DNA from: Saccharothrix sp. NRRL B-16314
GTDB lineage: Bacteria > Actinomycetota > Actinomycetes > Mycobacteriales > Pseudonocardiaceae
Reading direction: 5' to 3'
DNA length: 64,000 nucleotides
Assembly (NCBI RefSeq): GCF_000716595.1
Contig: NZ_JNXC01000003.1
Location: forward strand, 186,001-250,000
Below are positions 20,122 to 28,636 of the stretch, one piece after another (positions within the stretch are counted from its first letter, which is position 1; every line of letters begins with the position of its first letter). A program made the translations under genes and the position numbers. A model generated the notes under the pieces. The model was given only the letters and a program-made list of their open reading frames with translations, ran no database searches and had not been told where the DNA came from.

Positions 20122-20664
20122 ATGACCGCTGTCGCCGTGAGGCCGCGCTCGCTGATCGTGCTGGCCGGACTGCCGGGAGCGGGTAAGTCCACGCTGCTCG
20201 CTGCCGCCGACACGGGTGGAGCGCCCGCCGTCGTGTTGGACTCCGACCAGGTGCGGACCAGGTTGCGCGCCCTCGTCCCGAAGACCGTGCCGTACCGCCT
20301 CTACCGACCGCTGGTGCACCTCGTGCACCGCGCCCGCATCCTCTGGTTCGCGCTCACCGCGGCCGGCCTCTTGCTGGTGCACGAGCCGTCGACCCGACCG
20401 ACCACCCGCGCCGGACTGGTCGCCGTCGGCGTGCTCACCAACCGGCCCAGGCACTTCCTGTGGCTCGACGCCAGCCCGGAGGAGGCGTTGTCCGGGCAGG
20501 TCAAGCGGGGCAGGCTGATCCGCTCCCGGTCGTTCACCCGGCACGTCCGCCGCGCGGCCAGGCTGCGTTCCCGCTTCGCCGCCGGTGCGCCACCGCGCGG
20601 CTGGCAGGGCCTGACCCTGCTGACCCGCCGGGACCACCTGCGGCTGTCGGTGACGCCGGCGTGA
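20122..20664 (+). CDS. Small P-loop ATPase/kinase-like protein
   Basis: 180 residues. AAA/zeta-toxin-like P-loop protein with Walker A GLPGAGKST (about residues 16-24), an aspartate-rich VVLDSDQVRTRLR stretch as in small kinases and polynucleotide-kinase-like folds, and arginine-rich RSRSFTRHVRRAARLRSR near the C-terminus resembling a lid. It may phosphorylate a small molecule or nucleic acid end; the function is unknown. The start at ATG 20122 fits a leaderless transcript; the ATG at 20113 overlaps the -10 box. It is placed between terminators and ffh, as is a similar gene in some actinomycetes. Confidence 0.7.
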   Translation: MTAVAVRPRSLIVLAGLPGAGKSTLLAAADTGGAPAVVLDSDQVRTRLRALVPKTVPYRLYRPLVHLVHRARILWFALTAAGLLLVHEPSTRPTTRAGLVAVGVLTNRPRHFLWLDASPEEALSGQVKRGRLIRSRSFTRHVRRAARLRSRFAAGAPPRGWQGLTLLTRRDHLRLSVTPA

Positions 20665-20719
20665 ACGGCTACCCTGGAAACGAGGAAACCACCGACGACG
20701 TGCGAGGTCTGGCGGCAAC

Positions 20720-22270
20720 GTGTTCAACACCCTTTCCGACCGGCTCACCTCGGTCCTGCAGAACCTGCGGGGCAAGGGGCGGCTCACCGAGGCCGACATC
20801 GACGCGACCGCGCGCGAGATCCGGGTCGCGCTGCTGGAGGCCGACGTCGCGCTGCCCGTGGTGCGGACGTTCATCGCGAAGGTCAAGGAGCGCGCCAAGG
20901 GCGCCGAGGTCAGCCAGGCCCTGAACCCGGCCCAGCAGGTCGTCAAGATCGTCAACGAGGAGCTCGTCGGCATCCTCGGCGGGGAGACCCGCAGGCTGAA
21001 CCTGGCCAAGAACCCGCCGACCGTGATCATGCTCGCGGGTCTGCAGGGCGCCGGCAAGACGACCCTGGCGGGCAAGCTCGCCAAGTGGCTCAAGGGCCAG
21101 GGGCACACCCCGATGCTGGTGGCCTGCGACCTCCAGCGGCCCAACGCGGTGACCCAGCTCCAGGTGGTCGGCCAGCGCGCGGGCGTGCCCGTGTTCGCCC
21201 CCGAGCCGGGCAACGGCGTCGGCGACCCGGTCGACGTGGCCCGCAAGGGCATCGAGGAGGCCAAGCGGGCCCAGCACGACGTCGTGCTGGTCGACACCGC
21301 GGGCCGCCTCGGCGTCGACGAGGAGATGATGCGGCAGGCCTTCGACATCAGGACTGCCATCAGCCCCGACGAAGTGCTGTTCGTGGTCGACGCGATGATC
21401 GGCCAGGACGCGGTCAACACCGCGACCGCGTTCGCCGACGGCGTCGGCTTCACCGGCGTGGTGCTCACCAAGCTGGACGGCGACGCCCGCGGTGGCGCGG
21501 CGCTCAGCGTCCGCGAGGTCACCGGGCAGCCGATCCTGTTCGCCTCGAACGGGGAGAAGCTGGAGGACTTCGACGTCTTCCACCCGGACCGGATGGCGAG
21601 CCGCATCCTGGGCATGGGCGACATGCTCACCCTGATCGAGCAGGCGGAACAGGCGTTCGACGCGGACCAGGCCGAGGCCGCCGCGGTCAAGATGGGCTCC
21701 GGCCAGCTGACGCTGGAGGACTTCCTGGAGCAGATGCTCGCCCTGCGCAAGATGGGGCCGATCGCGAACCTGCTCGGCATGCTGCCCGGCGCGGGTCAGA
21801 TGAAGGACCAGCTGGCCGGGCTGGACGAGAAGCACCTCGACCGGGTCCAGGCCATCATCCGCGGCATGACCCCGGCCGAGCGGGACGACCCGAAGATCAT
21901 CAACGCGTCCCGGCGGCTGCGCATCGCGAACGGCTCGGGCGTCCGGGTCGCCGATGTGAACGACCTGGTCAACCGCTTCTTCGAAGCCCGCAAGATGATG
22001 AGCCAGATGGCCGGCCGGTTCGGCCTGCCGGGTGCGGGCGGCAAGAACAACCGCAAGGGCAAGGGCGGTAAGAAGGGGAAGAAGGGCAAGGGCCGCGGCC
22101 CGACGCCGCCGAAGATGCGCGGCGGGTTCCCCGGCATGCTCCCCGGCGGTATGCCGGGCATGCCCGGAATGCCCCCGCAGGGCGGCGCGAACGAGCTCCC
22201 GCCCGGTCTCGGCGGTCTCGACCAGCTGCCACCCGGTTTCGACCCGTCGAAGCTGAAGTTCGGCAAGTGA
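20720..22270 (+). CDS. ffh: Signal recognition particle protein Ffh
   Basis: 516 residues. SRP54 GTPase that binds signal peptides on ribosomes with SRP RNA. N domain, then G domain with GLQGAGKTTLAGKLA, the CDLQRPNAV and DTAGRLGVDEEM motifs and TKLDGDARGG, then the methionine-rich M domain (MGPIANLLGMLPGAGQMK, SRRLRIANGSG). Unusual is the ~75-residue C-terminal tail, first lysine/glycine-rich, then rich in glycine, proline and methionine, which is longer than in model Ffh but common in actinomycetes. GTG start. Its stop overlaps the next start (GTGA). Its receptor gene ftsY is also in this window. Confidence 0.96.
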   Translation: MFNTLSDRLTSVLQNLRGKGRLTEADIDATAREIRVALLEADVALPVVRTFIAKVKERAKGAEVSQALNPAQQVVKIVNEELVGILGGETRRLNLAKNPPTVIMLAGLQGAGKTTLAGKLAKWLKGQGHTPMLVACDLQRPNAVTQLQVVGQRAGVPVFAPEPGNGVGDPVDVARKGIEEAKRAQHDVVLVDTAGRLGVDEEMMRQAFDIRTAISPDEVLFVVDAMIGQDAVNTATAFADGVGFTGVVLTKLDGDARGGAALSVREVTGQPILFASNGEKLEDFDVFHPDRMASRILGMGDMLTLIEQAEQAFDADQAEAAAVKMGSGQLTLEDFLEQMLALRKMGPIANLLGMLPGAGQMKDQLAGLDEKHLDRVQAIIRGMTPAERDDPKIINASRRLRIANGSGVRVADVNDLVNRFFEARKMMSQMAGRFGLPGAGGKNNRKGKGGKKGKKGKGRGPTPPKMRGGFPGMLPGGMPGMPGMPPQGGANELPPGLGGLDQLPPGFDPSKLKFGK

Positions 22271-23343
22271 CCGGCCTGCACCTGCGGGGCGTGGTCCTCC
22301 CCGAGGGCGACGGCCCGCAGGATTTGTGGGTGGTGAACGGCCGGATCCGCACCGGGCCCGTCCCGGGCGCCACCACCGTGGTCGACGGCGGCTACCTCGT
22401 GCCCGGCCTGGTGGACGCGCACTGCCACGTCGGTCTGGGTGCCAAGGGCGCGGTGGACCTGCCCGAGGCCGTCGACCAGGCGTTGGCGGACCGGGAGGCG
22501 GGCACGCTGCTCATCCGGGACTGCGGTTCGCCGCTGGACACCCGGCCGTTGCAGGAGCGGCTGGACCTGCCCCGCATCATCCGCGCGGGCAGGCACCTGG
22601 CCCGGCCCAAGCGGTACCTCAAGTACATCGGCGTGGAGGTCGAGGACCCGGCCGACCTGCCGTCCGCGGTGGCCGAGCAGGTCGCCGAGGGTGACGGCTG
22701 GGTCAAGCTCGTCGGTGACTGGATCGACCGGGACACCGGCGACCTGGCGCCCCTGTGGAGCCAGGACGTCCTCACCGAGGCGATCAAGGTCGCGCACGAG
22801 AACAAGGCCAGGGTCACCGCGCACGTGTTCGGTGAAGAGGCCCTGCCCGCCCTGCTCGACGCGGGCATCGACTGCATCGAGCACGGCTCCGGCCTGACCG
22901 ACGACACCATCGCCCGGATGGCCCGCCACGGCACCGCGCTGGTGCCGACCCTGATCAACGTCGAGAACTTCCCGGCCATCGCGGCCGGCGCGGACCGGTA
23001 CCCGGCCTACCAGCGGCACATGCGGGACTTGTACGCGCGGAACACCGACACGGTCGCCAAGGCGATCGAGGCGGGCGTTCCGGTGTACGCGGGCACCGAC
23101 GCGGGCGGCGGTATCAAGCACGGTCGGATCGTGGACGAGATCCAGGCCCTGAACCGGGTGGGCATGACCCCCACCCAAGCCCTCGCCGCCGCCTCGTGGG
23201 CCGCGCGCGAATGGCTGGGGTTCCCGTCGCTGACGGAGGGCGCGGCGGCCGACGTCGTGGTCTACGACACCGACCCGCGAACCGACCTCGACGCCCTGCG
23301 CCACCCGAAGCTGGTCATGCTGCGCGGCCGAATCCACAACTGA
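22267..23343 (+). CDS. Metal-dependent amidohydrolase
   Basis: 358 residues, imidazolonepropionase/PHP-like amidohydrolase fold. Metal ligands: VDAHCHVG (His-x-His), WVKLVGDW lysine, ARVTAHVFGE, IDCIEHGSGL and GTDAGGG (Asp). It would hydrolyse a C-N bond of an amide or N-acyl compound; an N-acyl amino acid or prolidase-like substrate is possible. The GTG start overlaps the ffh stop by 4 bp, so it is coupled to ffh. M. tuberculosis has an amidohydrolase gene at the same place (from memory), so the link with ffh is ancient although no functional connection is known. Confidence 0.85.
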   Translation: MTGLHLRGVVLPEGDGPQDLWVVNGRIRTGPVPGATTVVDGGYLVPGLVDAHCHVGLGAKGAVDLPEAVDQALADREAGTLLIRDCGSPLDTRPLQERLDLPRIIRAGRHLARPKRYLKYIGVEVEDPADLPSAVAEQVAEGDGWVKLVGDWIDRDTGDLAPLWSQDVLTEAIKVAHENKARVTAHVFGEEALPALLDAGIDCIEHGSGLTDDTIARMARHGTALVPTLINVENFPAIAAGADRYPAYQRHMRDLYARNTDTVAKAIEAGVPVYAGTDAGGGIKHGRIVDEIQALNRVGMTPTQALAAASWAAREWLGFPSLTEGAAADVVVYDTDPRTDLDALRHPKLVMLRGRIHN

Positions 23344-23344
23344 C

Positions 23345-23583
23345 CCCGACACCCGCGCCGGCCCGACACCCGCGCCGTCCCGACACCGCGACCGACCCGC
23401 CATTGTGGCTGGCCCGGCACCCGCGCTGGCCCGACACCCGCGCTGGCCCGACACCGCGACCGGCCTGGCACCGCGGCCGGACGCGACATCGTGGCTGGCC
23501 TGACATCGTGGCCGGTCCGACATCGCGGCCGACCCGACATCGCGGCTGGCCCGACATCGCGAACGACCCGGCACCGCGGCCGG
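23345..23583. repeat. 17-bp minisatellite, 14 units
   Basis: Fourteen imperfect tandem copies of a 17-bp unit, of the type CCCGACACCCGCGCTGG in the first half and CCCGACATCGCGGCTGG in the second, with one extra base after unit 8. The period is not a multiple of three, so no protein is encoded. It begins right after the amidohydrolase stop. The remaining stretch to 23703 contains no gene or clear signal. Confidence 0.9.
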
Positions 23584-23703
23584 CCACCGACAATCCGGCC
23601 AGAGGGCGTTCCGGGCGCAATTCTTCCCGCGTCCGGTGACAGTGCTGCCGCCGTCAGGGTGATCTTGAACGACCTCGTGCGGTACCCCCACCCCCCGGAC
23701 CAC

Positions 23704-23709
23704 TACGTT
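23704..23709 (+). promoter_or_regulatory. -10 box TACGTT, leaderless layout
   Basis: TACGTT ends 7 bp before the GTG at 23717; no Shine-Dalgarno sequence is present. Confidence 0.45.
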
Positions 23710-23716
23710 CGGACGA

Positions 23717-24427
23717 GTGGAGGAACAGCAGGACCAGGACACCGGCAGGGCGCACTGGGGTTTCCTGGCGTTCTTCACCGGCCTCGCGGGCTACCACGTC
23801 GCGACCCTCGTCTTCACCGCGGCGACCGCCGACCGCTTCGCCGAAGTGGACATCACCGATCCGCCCGTCCTCGGCCCGCTGCTGCTCCTCGTCTTCCTGC
23901 CGAACGTCCTCCTCGGCCTCGGCCCCGTGGTCGTCTCCTGGCGCATGGGCAACGGACCCGGCCGGGACTTCGGCCTCGTCCCCACCTGGCGCGACGTCAA
24001 GGTCGGCCTGGCCGCGGGCGGCGTGGCGCTGTTGGCCGCCTGGCTCGTCGGCGCGCTGCTGCTGCGCTTCAACCCGGACCAGTCCAGCTCCCTGGAGCAG
24101 ATCGAAGCGCTTTCCGGTGGCCGCACGGTCTGGCTGGCCGCCGCGGCGCTCTTCGTCCTCATCGGCGCCCCGCTGACCGAGGAGATCCTCACCAGGGGCG
24201 CGCTGTGGCAGGCCCTGGCCCACTACAAGATCCCCAGGTTGGCGATCCTCGCGCTCACCGCCCTCATCTTCGCGTTCCTGCACGAGGAGAGCTGGCGCAT
24301 GATCGGCTTGTTCGCACAGGGCCTCGCCATCGGCGCGGCCCGCATGATCACCGGCCGGGTGGCCGCCAGCGTCGTCGCCCACGCGGCGAACAACCTGCTG
24401 CCCGCCGTCTACCTGTACACCGGCTGA
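23717..24427 (+). CDS. CPBP family intramembrane glutamic protease
   Basis: 236 residues with about six to seven membrane segments. The CPBP/Abi (CAAX-protease-like) motifs are present: EExxxR in LTEEILTRGALW (about residues 155-166), FxxxH in FAFLHE, and HxxxN in VAHAANN. Such proteases cleave membrane substrates or serve in bacteriocin self-protection; the substrate here is unknown. GTG start with leaderless layout. The next gene is a diverged paralogue starting 15 bp after its stop, so the pair is probably a tandem duplication. Confidence 0.85.
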   Translation: MEEQQDQDTGRAHWGFLAFFTGLAGYHVATLVFTAATADRFAEVDITDPPVLGPLLLLVFLPNVLLGLGPVVVSWRMGNGPGRDFGLVPTWRDVKVGLAAGGVALLAAWLVGALLLRFNPDQSSSLEQIEALSGGRTVWLAAAALFVLIGAPLTEEILTRGALWQALAHYKIPRLAILALTALIFAFLHEESWRMIGLFAQGLAIGAARMITGRVAASVVAHAANNLLPAVYLYTG

Positions 24428-24428
24428 T

Positions 24429-24434
24429 TAGGGT
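24429..24434 (+). promoter_or_regulatory. -10 box TAGGGT, leaderless layout
   Basis: TAGGGT ends 8 bp before the GTG at 24443. The hexamer begins 2 bp after the stop codon of the upstream CPBP gene, giving the second paralogue its own possible promoter. Confidence 0.4.
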
Positions 24435-24442
24435 GGATGGCT

Positions 24443-25219
24443 GTGACACCATCGGATGAACCTCCGACAGGCCTGATCGCCAGTGTCCGCGCGGTCGGCC
24501 GTGAGCCGGAACCGGCGCGGACCGGCCAGCGCTGGGGCTTCGGCGCGTTCCTGCTGGTCGAGGCGGTGTTCGTGCTCAGCGCCGTGTTCATCGGCGCCCT
24601 GGCCCGCACGTCGGGCACGGACCTCGGCCGTTCCGTGACGTTCATCCTGGTCGGCTCGATGGTGCCGACGGTGCTGGCCGCCTGCGTCGCGGTGACGATC
24701 ACGTACCTGCGCGGCAACGGCCCGTTCCAGGACCTGCGGATGGCCTGGGACTGGGCGGACGTGAAGGTCGGCCTCAAGCTGGGCGCGCTAGGCCTGGTGC
24801 TCACCTACGTGGCCGCGGTGATCTGGTCGAAGGTGGTCGGCGACAAGAACGCCACCTCCGCCATCAGCGAACTGGTGGACGGCGCGGGCCTGCCCCTCAC
24901 CGCCGCCATCGTGATGTTCCTCTACGTGTGCTTCCTCGGCCCGGTGTGCGAGGAGATCGTCTACCGCGGCCTGCTGTGGGGCGCGATCGAGCGGCAGCGC
25001 TGGAGCCGGTGGGCGGCGTTCGTGCTCACCACGCTGATCTTCGCGGCCAGCCACCTCGAACCCCTCCGGACGTCGCTGCTGATCGTGATCGCCCTGCCGA
25101 TCGGCATCGCCCGCCTGATCACCCGCAGGCTCACCGCGAGCGTGGTCGCCCACGTGATCAACAACTTCCTGCCCGGCCTGACCCTGCTCCTCGTCTCGAT
25201 CGGGGTGATGCCCACGTGA
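24443..25219 (+). CDS. CPBP family intramembrane glutamic protease (second copy)
   Basis: 258 residues, several membrane segments after a ~35-residue cytoplasmic lead. Motifs: CEEIVYRGLLW (EExxxR), FAASHLE (FxxxH) and VAHVINN (HxxxN). It shares the RGNGPFQDLRMAWDW/DVKVGL region with the upstream copy (RMGNGPGRDFG/DVKVGL), supporting duplication. GTG 24443 is chosen; the ATG at 24437 is directly against the -10-like hexamer. pxpA starts within its last codons (4-bp overlap), implying coupling with no known functional tie. Confidence 0.85.
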   Translation: MTPSDEPPTGLIASVRAVGREPEPARTGQRWGFGAFLLVEAVFVLSAVFIGALARTSGTDLGRSVTFILVGSMVPTVLAACVAVTITYLRGNGPFQDLRMAWDWADVKVGLKLGALGLVLTYVAAVIWSKVVGDKNATSAISELVDGAGLPLTAAIVMFLYVCFLGPVCEEIVYRGLLWGAIERQRWSRWAAFVLTTLIFAASHLEPLRTSLLIVIALPIGIARLITRRLTASVVAHVINNFLPGLTLLLVSIGVMPT

Positions 25220-25971
25220 TCGACCTCAACAGCGACCTCGGTGAAGGCTTCGGCATCTGGCGCCTGGGCGACGACGACGCCCTGCTGGGCATCGTGACCA
25301 GCGCGAACGTGGCCTGCGGCTTCCACGCCGGCGACCCGTCGACCATGCGCCGGGTCTGCCGGCAGGCCGCGAGCGCCGGCGTGGCCGTCGGCGCCCAGGT
25401 CTCCTACCGCGACCTGGCCGGCTTCGGTCGCCGGTTCATCGACGCCGATCCGGCCGAGCTGGCCGACGAAGTCCTGTACCAGGTCGGCGCGCTGGACGCC
25501 TGCGCCAGAGCCGCCGGCACCAAGGTCGAGTACGTGAAACCGCACGGCGCGCTCTACAACGCCACCGTCCACCACGACGCGCAGGCGAAGGCCGTGGTGG
25601 ACGGCGTCAAGGCGTTCGGCGACCTGCCCGTCCTCGGCCTGCCCGGTTCCCGCCTCCTGCACCACGCCGAGCGGGCCGGCCTGCGCGCGGTCCGGGAGGC
25701 GTTCGCCGACCGCGCGTACACGCCGGAGGCCACGCTGGTGCCCCGCACTCAGCCGAACGCCGTCCTGACCAGCACGGACGCGGTGCTGGCCCAGGTTCTC
25801 AGGCTCGCCCGGGACGGTGAACTGGTGGCCATCGACGGCACCGTCCTGAAGACCCGGGTCGATTCCGTCTGCCTCCACGGCGACACACCGGGAGCCGTCG
25901 AGCACGCCCGGGAAGTCCGCGGAGCGCTGGAGCGGGAGGGCATCCCCGTGGCCCGATTCGTGCCGCGCTAG
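25216..25971 (+). CDS. pxpA: LamB/YcsF family protein, 5-oxoprolinase subunit A
   Basis: 251 residues. PxpA is part of the bacterial 5-oxoprolinase PxpABC, which opens pyroglutamate to glutamate with ATP. Hallmarks: IDLNSDLGEGFG at the N-terminus, the ANVACGFHAGDP motif, EYVKPHGALYN and a C-terminal DSVCLHGDTPGA. GTG start overlapping the end of the CPBP gene. The partner genes pxpB and pxpC, usually adjacent, are not in the window, so the complex must be encoded elsewhere or this copy works alone. Confidence 0.9.
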   Translation: MIDLNSDLGEGFGIWRLGDDDALLGIVTSANVACGFHAGDPSTMRRVCRQAASAGVAVGAQVSYRDLAGFGRRFIDADPAELADEVLYQVGALDACARAAGTKVEYVKPHGALYNATVHHDAQAKAVVDGVKAFGDLPVLGLPGSRLLHHAERAGLRAVREAFADRAYTPEATLVPRTQPNAVLTSTDAVLAQVLRLARDGELVAIDGTVLKTRVDSVCLHGDTPGAVEHAREVRGALEREGIPVARFVPR

Positions 25972-26124
25972 GAGCGTCTGGCAGAATGGTCGGTTGTCCG
26001 CCGAGGTCGGTCCCTCTCACCGTGCCGTGGCGCCCCAGACACTGGGCTTTCACCACCCGTGCCCCACTCGGGTGAGGACTGCCCGCACCTGAGCACATCG
26101 AGAGCACGAGGAGCACCCACACCC

Positions 26125-26577
26125 GTGGCCGTCAAGATCAAGCTTCAGCGGCTTGGCAAGATCCGTCAGCCGTACTACCGGATCGTCGTCGCCGATGCCC
26201 GCGTCCGCCGCAGCGGCAAGGCCATCGAGACGATCGGCAAGTACCACCCCAAGGAAGAGCCGTCGTTCATCGCGGTGGACAGCGACCGCGCGCAGTACTG
26301 GCTGGGTGTCGGCGCGCAGCCGACCGAGTCCGTGCAGCGGCTGCTGGAGATCACCGGTGACTGGCAGAAGTTCAAGGGCCTGCCGGGCGCCGAGGGCACG
26401 CTGAAGGTCAAGGAGCCGAAGACGAGCAAGGCGGAGCTGTTCGCCGCCGCGCTGGCCGCCGCCGGTGACGCGCCGTCGACCGACGCGACGACGCCGAAGA
26501 AGAAGTCGCAGAAGAGGGACGACGCCAAGAAGGCCGACGCCGAGCCCGCCGCCGAGGCAGCCAAGGACGAGGCGTGA
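26125..26577 (+). CDS. rpsP: 30S ribosomal protein S16
   Basis: 150 residues. S16 core (about residues 1-85, [22 protein letters not shown], with [10 protein letters not shown]) followed by a charged alanine/lysine-rich C-terminal extension of ~65 residues ending in acidic residues, common in actinomycetes. GTG start at 26125 behind GAGGAG. A leader of about 150 bp (25972-26124) contains no gene and probably the promoter. First gene of the rpsP-khpA-rimM-trmD run; the stop overlaps the khpA start. Confidence 0.96.
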   Translation: MAVKIKLQRLGKIRQPYYRIVVADARVRRSGKAIETIGKYHPKEEPSFIAVDSDRAQYWLGVGAQPTESVQRLLEITGDWQKFKGLPGAEGTLKVKEPKTSKAELFAAALAAAGDAPSTDATTPKKKSQKRDDAKKADAEPAAEAAKDEA

Positions 26578-26813
26578 GCTTGTTGGCTGACGCTCTCGAA
26601 CACCTCGTTCGGGGCATCGTCGACCACCCGGACGACGTCCGGGTGAACCTGGTCACGACCCGACGCGGTCGCACGCTCGAGGTGCACGTCCACCCGGACG
26701 ACCTCGGCAAGGTGATCGGCCGCAGCGGTCGCACCGCGACCGCCCTGCGCACCGTGATGGCCGGTATCGGTGGTCGTGGCGTGCGCGTCGACGTGGTCGA
26801 CACCGATCGCTGA
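26574..26813 (+). CDS. khpA: KH-domain RNA-binding protein KhpA
   Basis: 79 residues, one KH domain with the [18 protein letters not shown] motif (GxxG loop). Small RNA-binding protein always found between rpsP and rimM in actinobacteria and firmicutes; it acts with KhpB in RNA metabolism and cell-size control in other bacteria. GTG start overlaps the rpsP stop by 4 bp. Confidence 0.92.
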   Translation: MSLLADALEHLVRGIVDHPDDVRVNLVTTRRGRTLEVHVHPDDLGKVIGRSGRTATALRTVMAGIGGRGVRVDVVDTDR

Positions 26814-26820
26814 CGCGCAC

Positions 26821-27339
26821 ATGGACGTTGTCGTCGGCCGAGTGGCCAAGGCGCACGGGATCAGCGGCGAGCTCGCCGTCGACGTGCGCACGGATTCGCC
26901 CGAGACCAGGTTCGCCCTGGGCTCGGTGCTGATCGCCAAACTGCGTGACGGCACCTCCCGCAACCTCACCGTCGCAGCCGCCCGGAACCACTCCGGGCGG
27001 CTGCTGGTGCGTTTCGAGGAAGTGCTGACCCGCGACGTGGCGGAGACGCTGCGCGGCACGGTGCTGCTGGGCCGCACCGAGGACCTGCCGCCGACCGGTG
27101 ACCCGGACGAGTTCTACGACCACGAGCTCGAAGGGCTGTCGGCCGAACTGGCCGACGGCACCCGGATCGGCACGGTGCTGGAGATCGTGCACGGGCCGGG
27201 CGGCGAGCTGCTGGTCGTCAAGCGCGAGAACGGGGACGAAACCCTGGTGCCGTTCGTGCGCCAGATCGTGCCTGCGGTGGACATCGCCGGCAAGCGCGTG
27301 GTGATCGACCCGCCCGAGGGCCTGCTCGATGCGGATTGA
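26821..27339 (+). CDS. rimM: Ribosome maturation factor RimM
   Basis: 172 residues. Binds S19 in the 30S head and aids late assembly. N-terminal barrel begins [18 protein letters not shown]; the C-terminal PRC-barrel has [10 protein letters not shown] and [16 protein letters not shown] at 26821 lies 7 bp after khpA; earlier in-frame starts lie inside khpA. Its last 11 bp overlap trmD, a normal arrangement. Confidence 0.95.
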   Translation: MDVVVGRVAKAHGISGELAVDVRTDSPETRFALGSVLIAKLRDGTSRNLTVAAARNHSGRLLVRFEEVLTRDVAETLRGTVLLGRTEDLPPTGDPDEFYDHELEGLSAELADGTRIGTVLEIVHGPGGELLVVKRENGDETLVPFVRQIVPAVDIAGKRVVIDPPEGLLDAD

Positions 27340-28063
27340 CGTCGTCACGATCTTCCCGGAGTACCTGGACCCGCTGCGCGCGGCCCTGCTCGGCAAGGCC
27401 ATCGACAAGGGCCTGATCAGCGTGGGCGTGCACGACCTGCGTGGCTGGACGCACGACGTGCACAAGGCCGTCGACGACAGCCCGTACGGCGGCGGTCCGG
27501 GCATGGTGATGAAGCCCCAGGTCTGGGGTGACGCGCTGGACGAGGTCTGCACCCCGGCCACCCGCCTCGTCGTGCCCACGCCCGCCGGCCGGCCGTTCAC
27601 CCAGCGGCTGGCGCACGAGTACGCCGCCGAGGAGCACCTGGTGTTCGCGTGCGGCCGGTACGAGGGCATCGACCAGCGGGTCGTGGACGACGCGTCCCGC
27701 CGGATGCGCGTGGACGAGGTCTCCATCGGCGACTACGTGCTCGTGGGCGGCGAGGTGGCCGTCCTCGTGGTGGTCGAGGCGGTCGTGCGGCTGCTGCCGG
27801 GCGTGCTGGGCAACCCCAAGTCGGCCGCCGAGGACTCGTTCTCCGACGGCCTGCTGGAAGGTCCCAGCTACACCCGCCCGGAGGTGTGGCGCGACCTCGC
27901 CGTGCCGGAGGTGCTGCGTTCCGGCAACCACAAGGCGATCGACCGCTGGCGCCGTGACCAGTCGCTGCGCCGCACCCGCGAACGCCGCCCCGAACTGCTC
28001 GACGCCCTGCCCGAGGGCGCGCTCGACAAGCACGACCGCAAGCTGTTGGACGAGCTGGGCTGA
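27329..28063 (+). CDS. trmD: tRNA (guanine37-N1)-methyltransferase TrmD
   Basis: 244 residues. SPOUT (trefoil-knot) enzyme that methylates G37 of tRNA to keep frame. [14 protein letters not shown] start, the [15 protein letters not shown] motif with catalytic residues, the knot stretch [13 protein letters not shown] and [11 protein letters not shown], and the C-terminal [12 protein letters not shown] segment are all present. The ATG lies within the end of rimM (11-bp overlap), so translation is coupled. Confidence 0.96.
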   Translation: MRIDVVTIFPEYLDPLRAALLGKAIDKGLISVGVHDLRGWTHDVHKAVDDSPYGGGPGMVMKPQVWGDALDEVCTPATRLVVPTPAGRPFTQRLAHEYAAEEHLVFACGRYEGIDQRVVDDASRRMRVDEVSIGDYVLVGGEVAVLVVVEAVVRLLPGVLGNPKSAAEDSFSDGLLEGPSYTRPEVWRDLAVPEVLRSGNHKAIDRWRRDQSLRRTRERRPELLDALPEGALDKHDRKLLDELG

Positions 28064-28242
28064 CGGCCGGGCCGGGGGCGATTTCGTGCCGCCGACCCTC
28101 GTCTGGCACACTGGACAGGTTGCTGCACCCGGTTCAACTCATCCGGCGTGCGCCAGGCCCGCCCCCGTGCGCGTGTGTAACTTGAGATAGTCCGCGCCCT
28201 GGGGGAGTACGCAATACACGTGAGGACGAGGACGGACCACCG

Positions 28243-28602
28243 ATGAACACCCTGGACGCTCTTGACGCCCAGTCGCTGCGCTCCGACATTCCCAGCTTCC
28301 GGCCGGGCGACACGCTGAAGGTCCACGTCCGGGTCATCGAGGGCTCCCGCGAGCGGGTCCAGGTGTTCCAGGGCGTCGTGATCCGCCGCCAGGGCGGCGG
28401 CATCCGCGAGACCTTCACCGTCCGCAAGGTCTCGTTCGGTGTCGGCGTCGAGCGCACCTTCCCGGTGCACTCCCCGAACATCGCCGAGATCGAGGTCGCG
28501 ACCCGCGGCGCGGTCCGCCGGGCGAAGCTGTACTACCTCCGCGACCTGCGCGGCAAGGCCGCCAAGATCAAGGAGAAGCGCGAGGCTCGTCCGGCCTCCT
28601 GA
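28243..28602 (+). CDS. rplS: 50S ribosomal protein L19
   Basis: 119 residues. L19 at the 30S-50S interface; [29 protein letters not shown] and the [15 protein letters not shown] end are typical. ATG start with GAGGACGGA upstream. A 179-bp leader (28064-28242) without a gene separates it from trmD and likely carries its own promoter and a regulatory 5' UTR. lepB genes follow. Confidence 0.96.
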   Translation: MNTLDALDAQSLRSDIPSFRPGDTLKVHVRVIEGSRERVQVFQGVVIRRQGGGIRETFTVRKVSFGVGVERTFPVHSPNIAEIEVATRGAVRRAKLYYLRDLRGKAAKIKEKREARPAS

Positions 28603-28624
28603 CGCCGGGCACACGCGGAAGCAG

Positions 28625-28630
28625 TAGCCT
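28625..28630 (+). promoter_or_regulatory. -10 box TAGCCT, leaderless layout
   Basis: TAGCCT ends 6 bp before the GTG of the first signal peptidase gene. Confidence 0.45.
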
Positions 28631-28636
28631 GCCCAC

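Noticed and set aside
23345..23583. Possible CRISPR array
   Set aside because: Units are contiguous 17-mers without spacers and no cas genes are near; it is a minisatellite.
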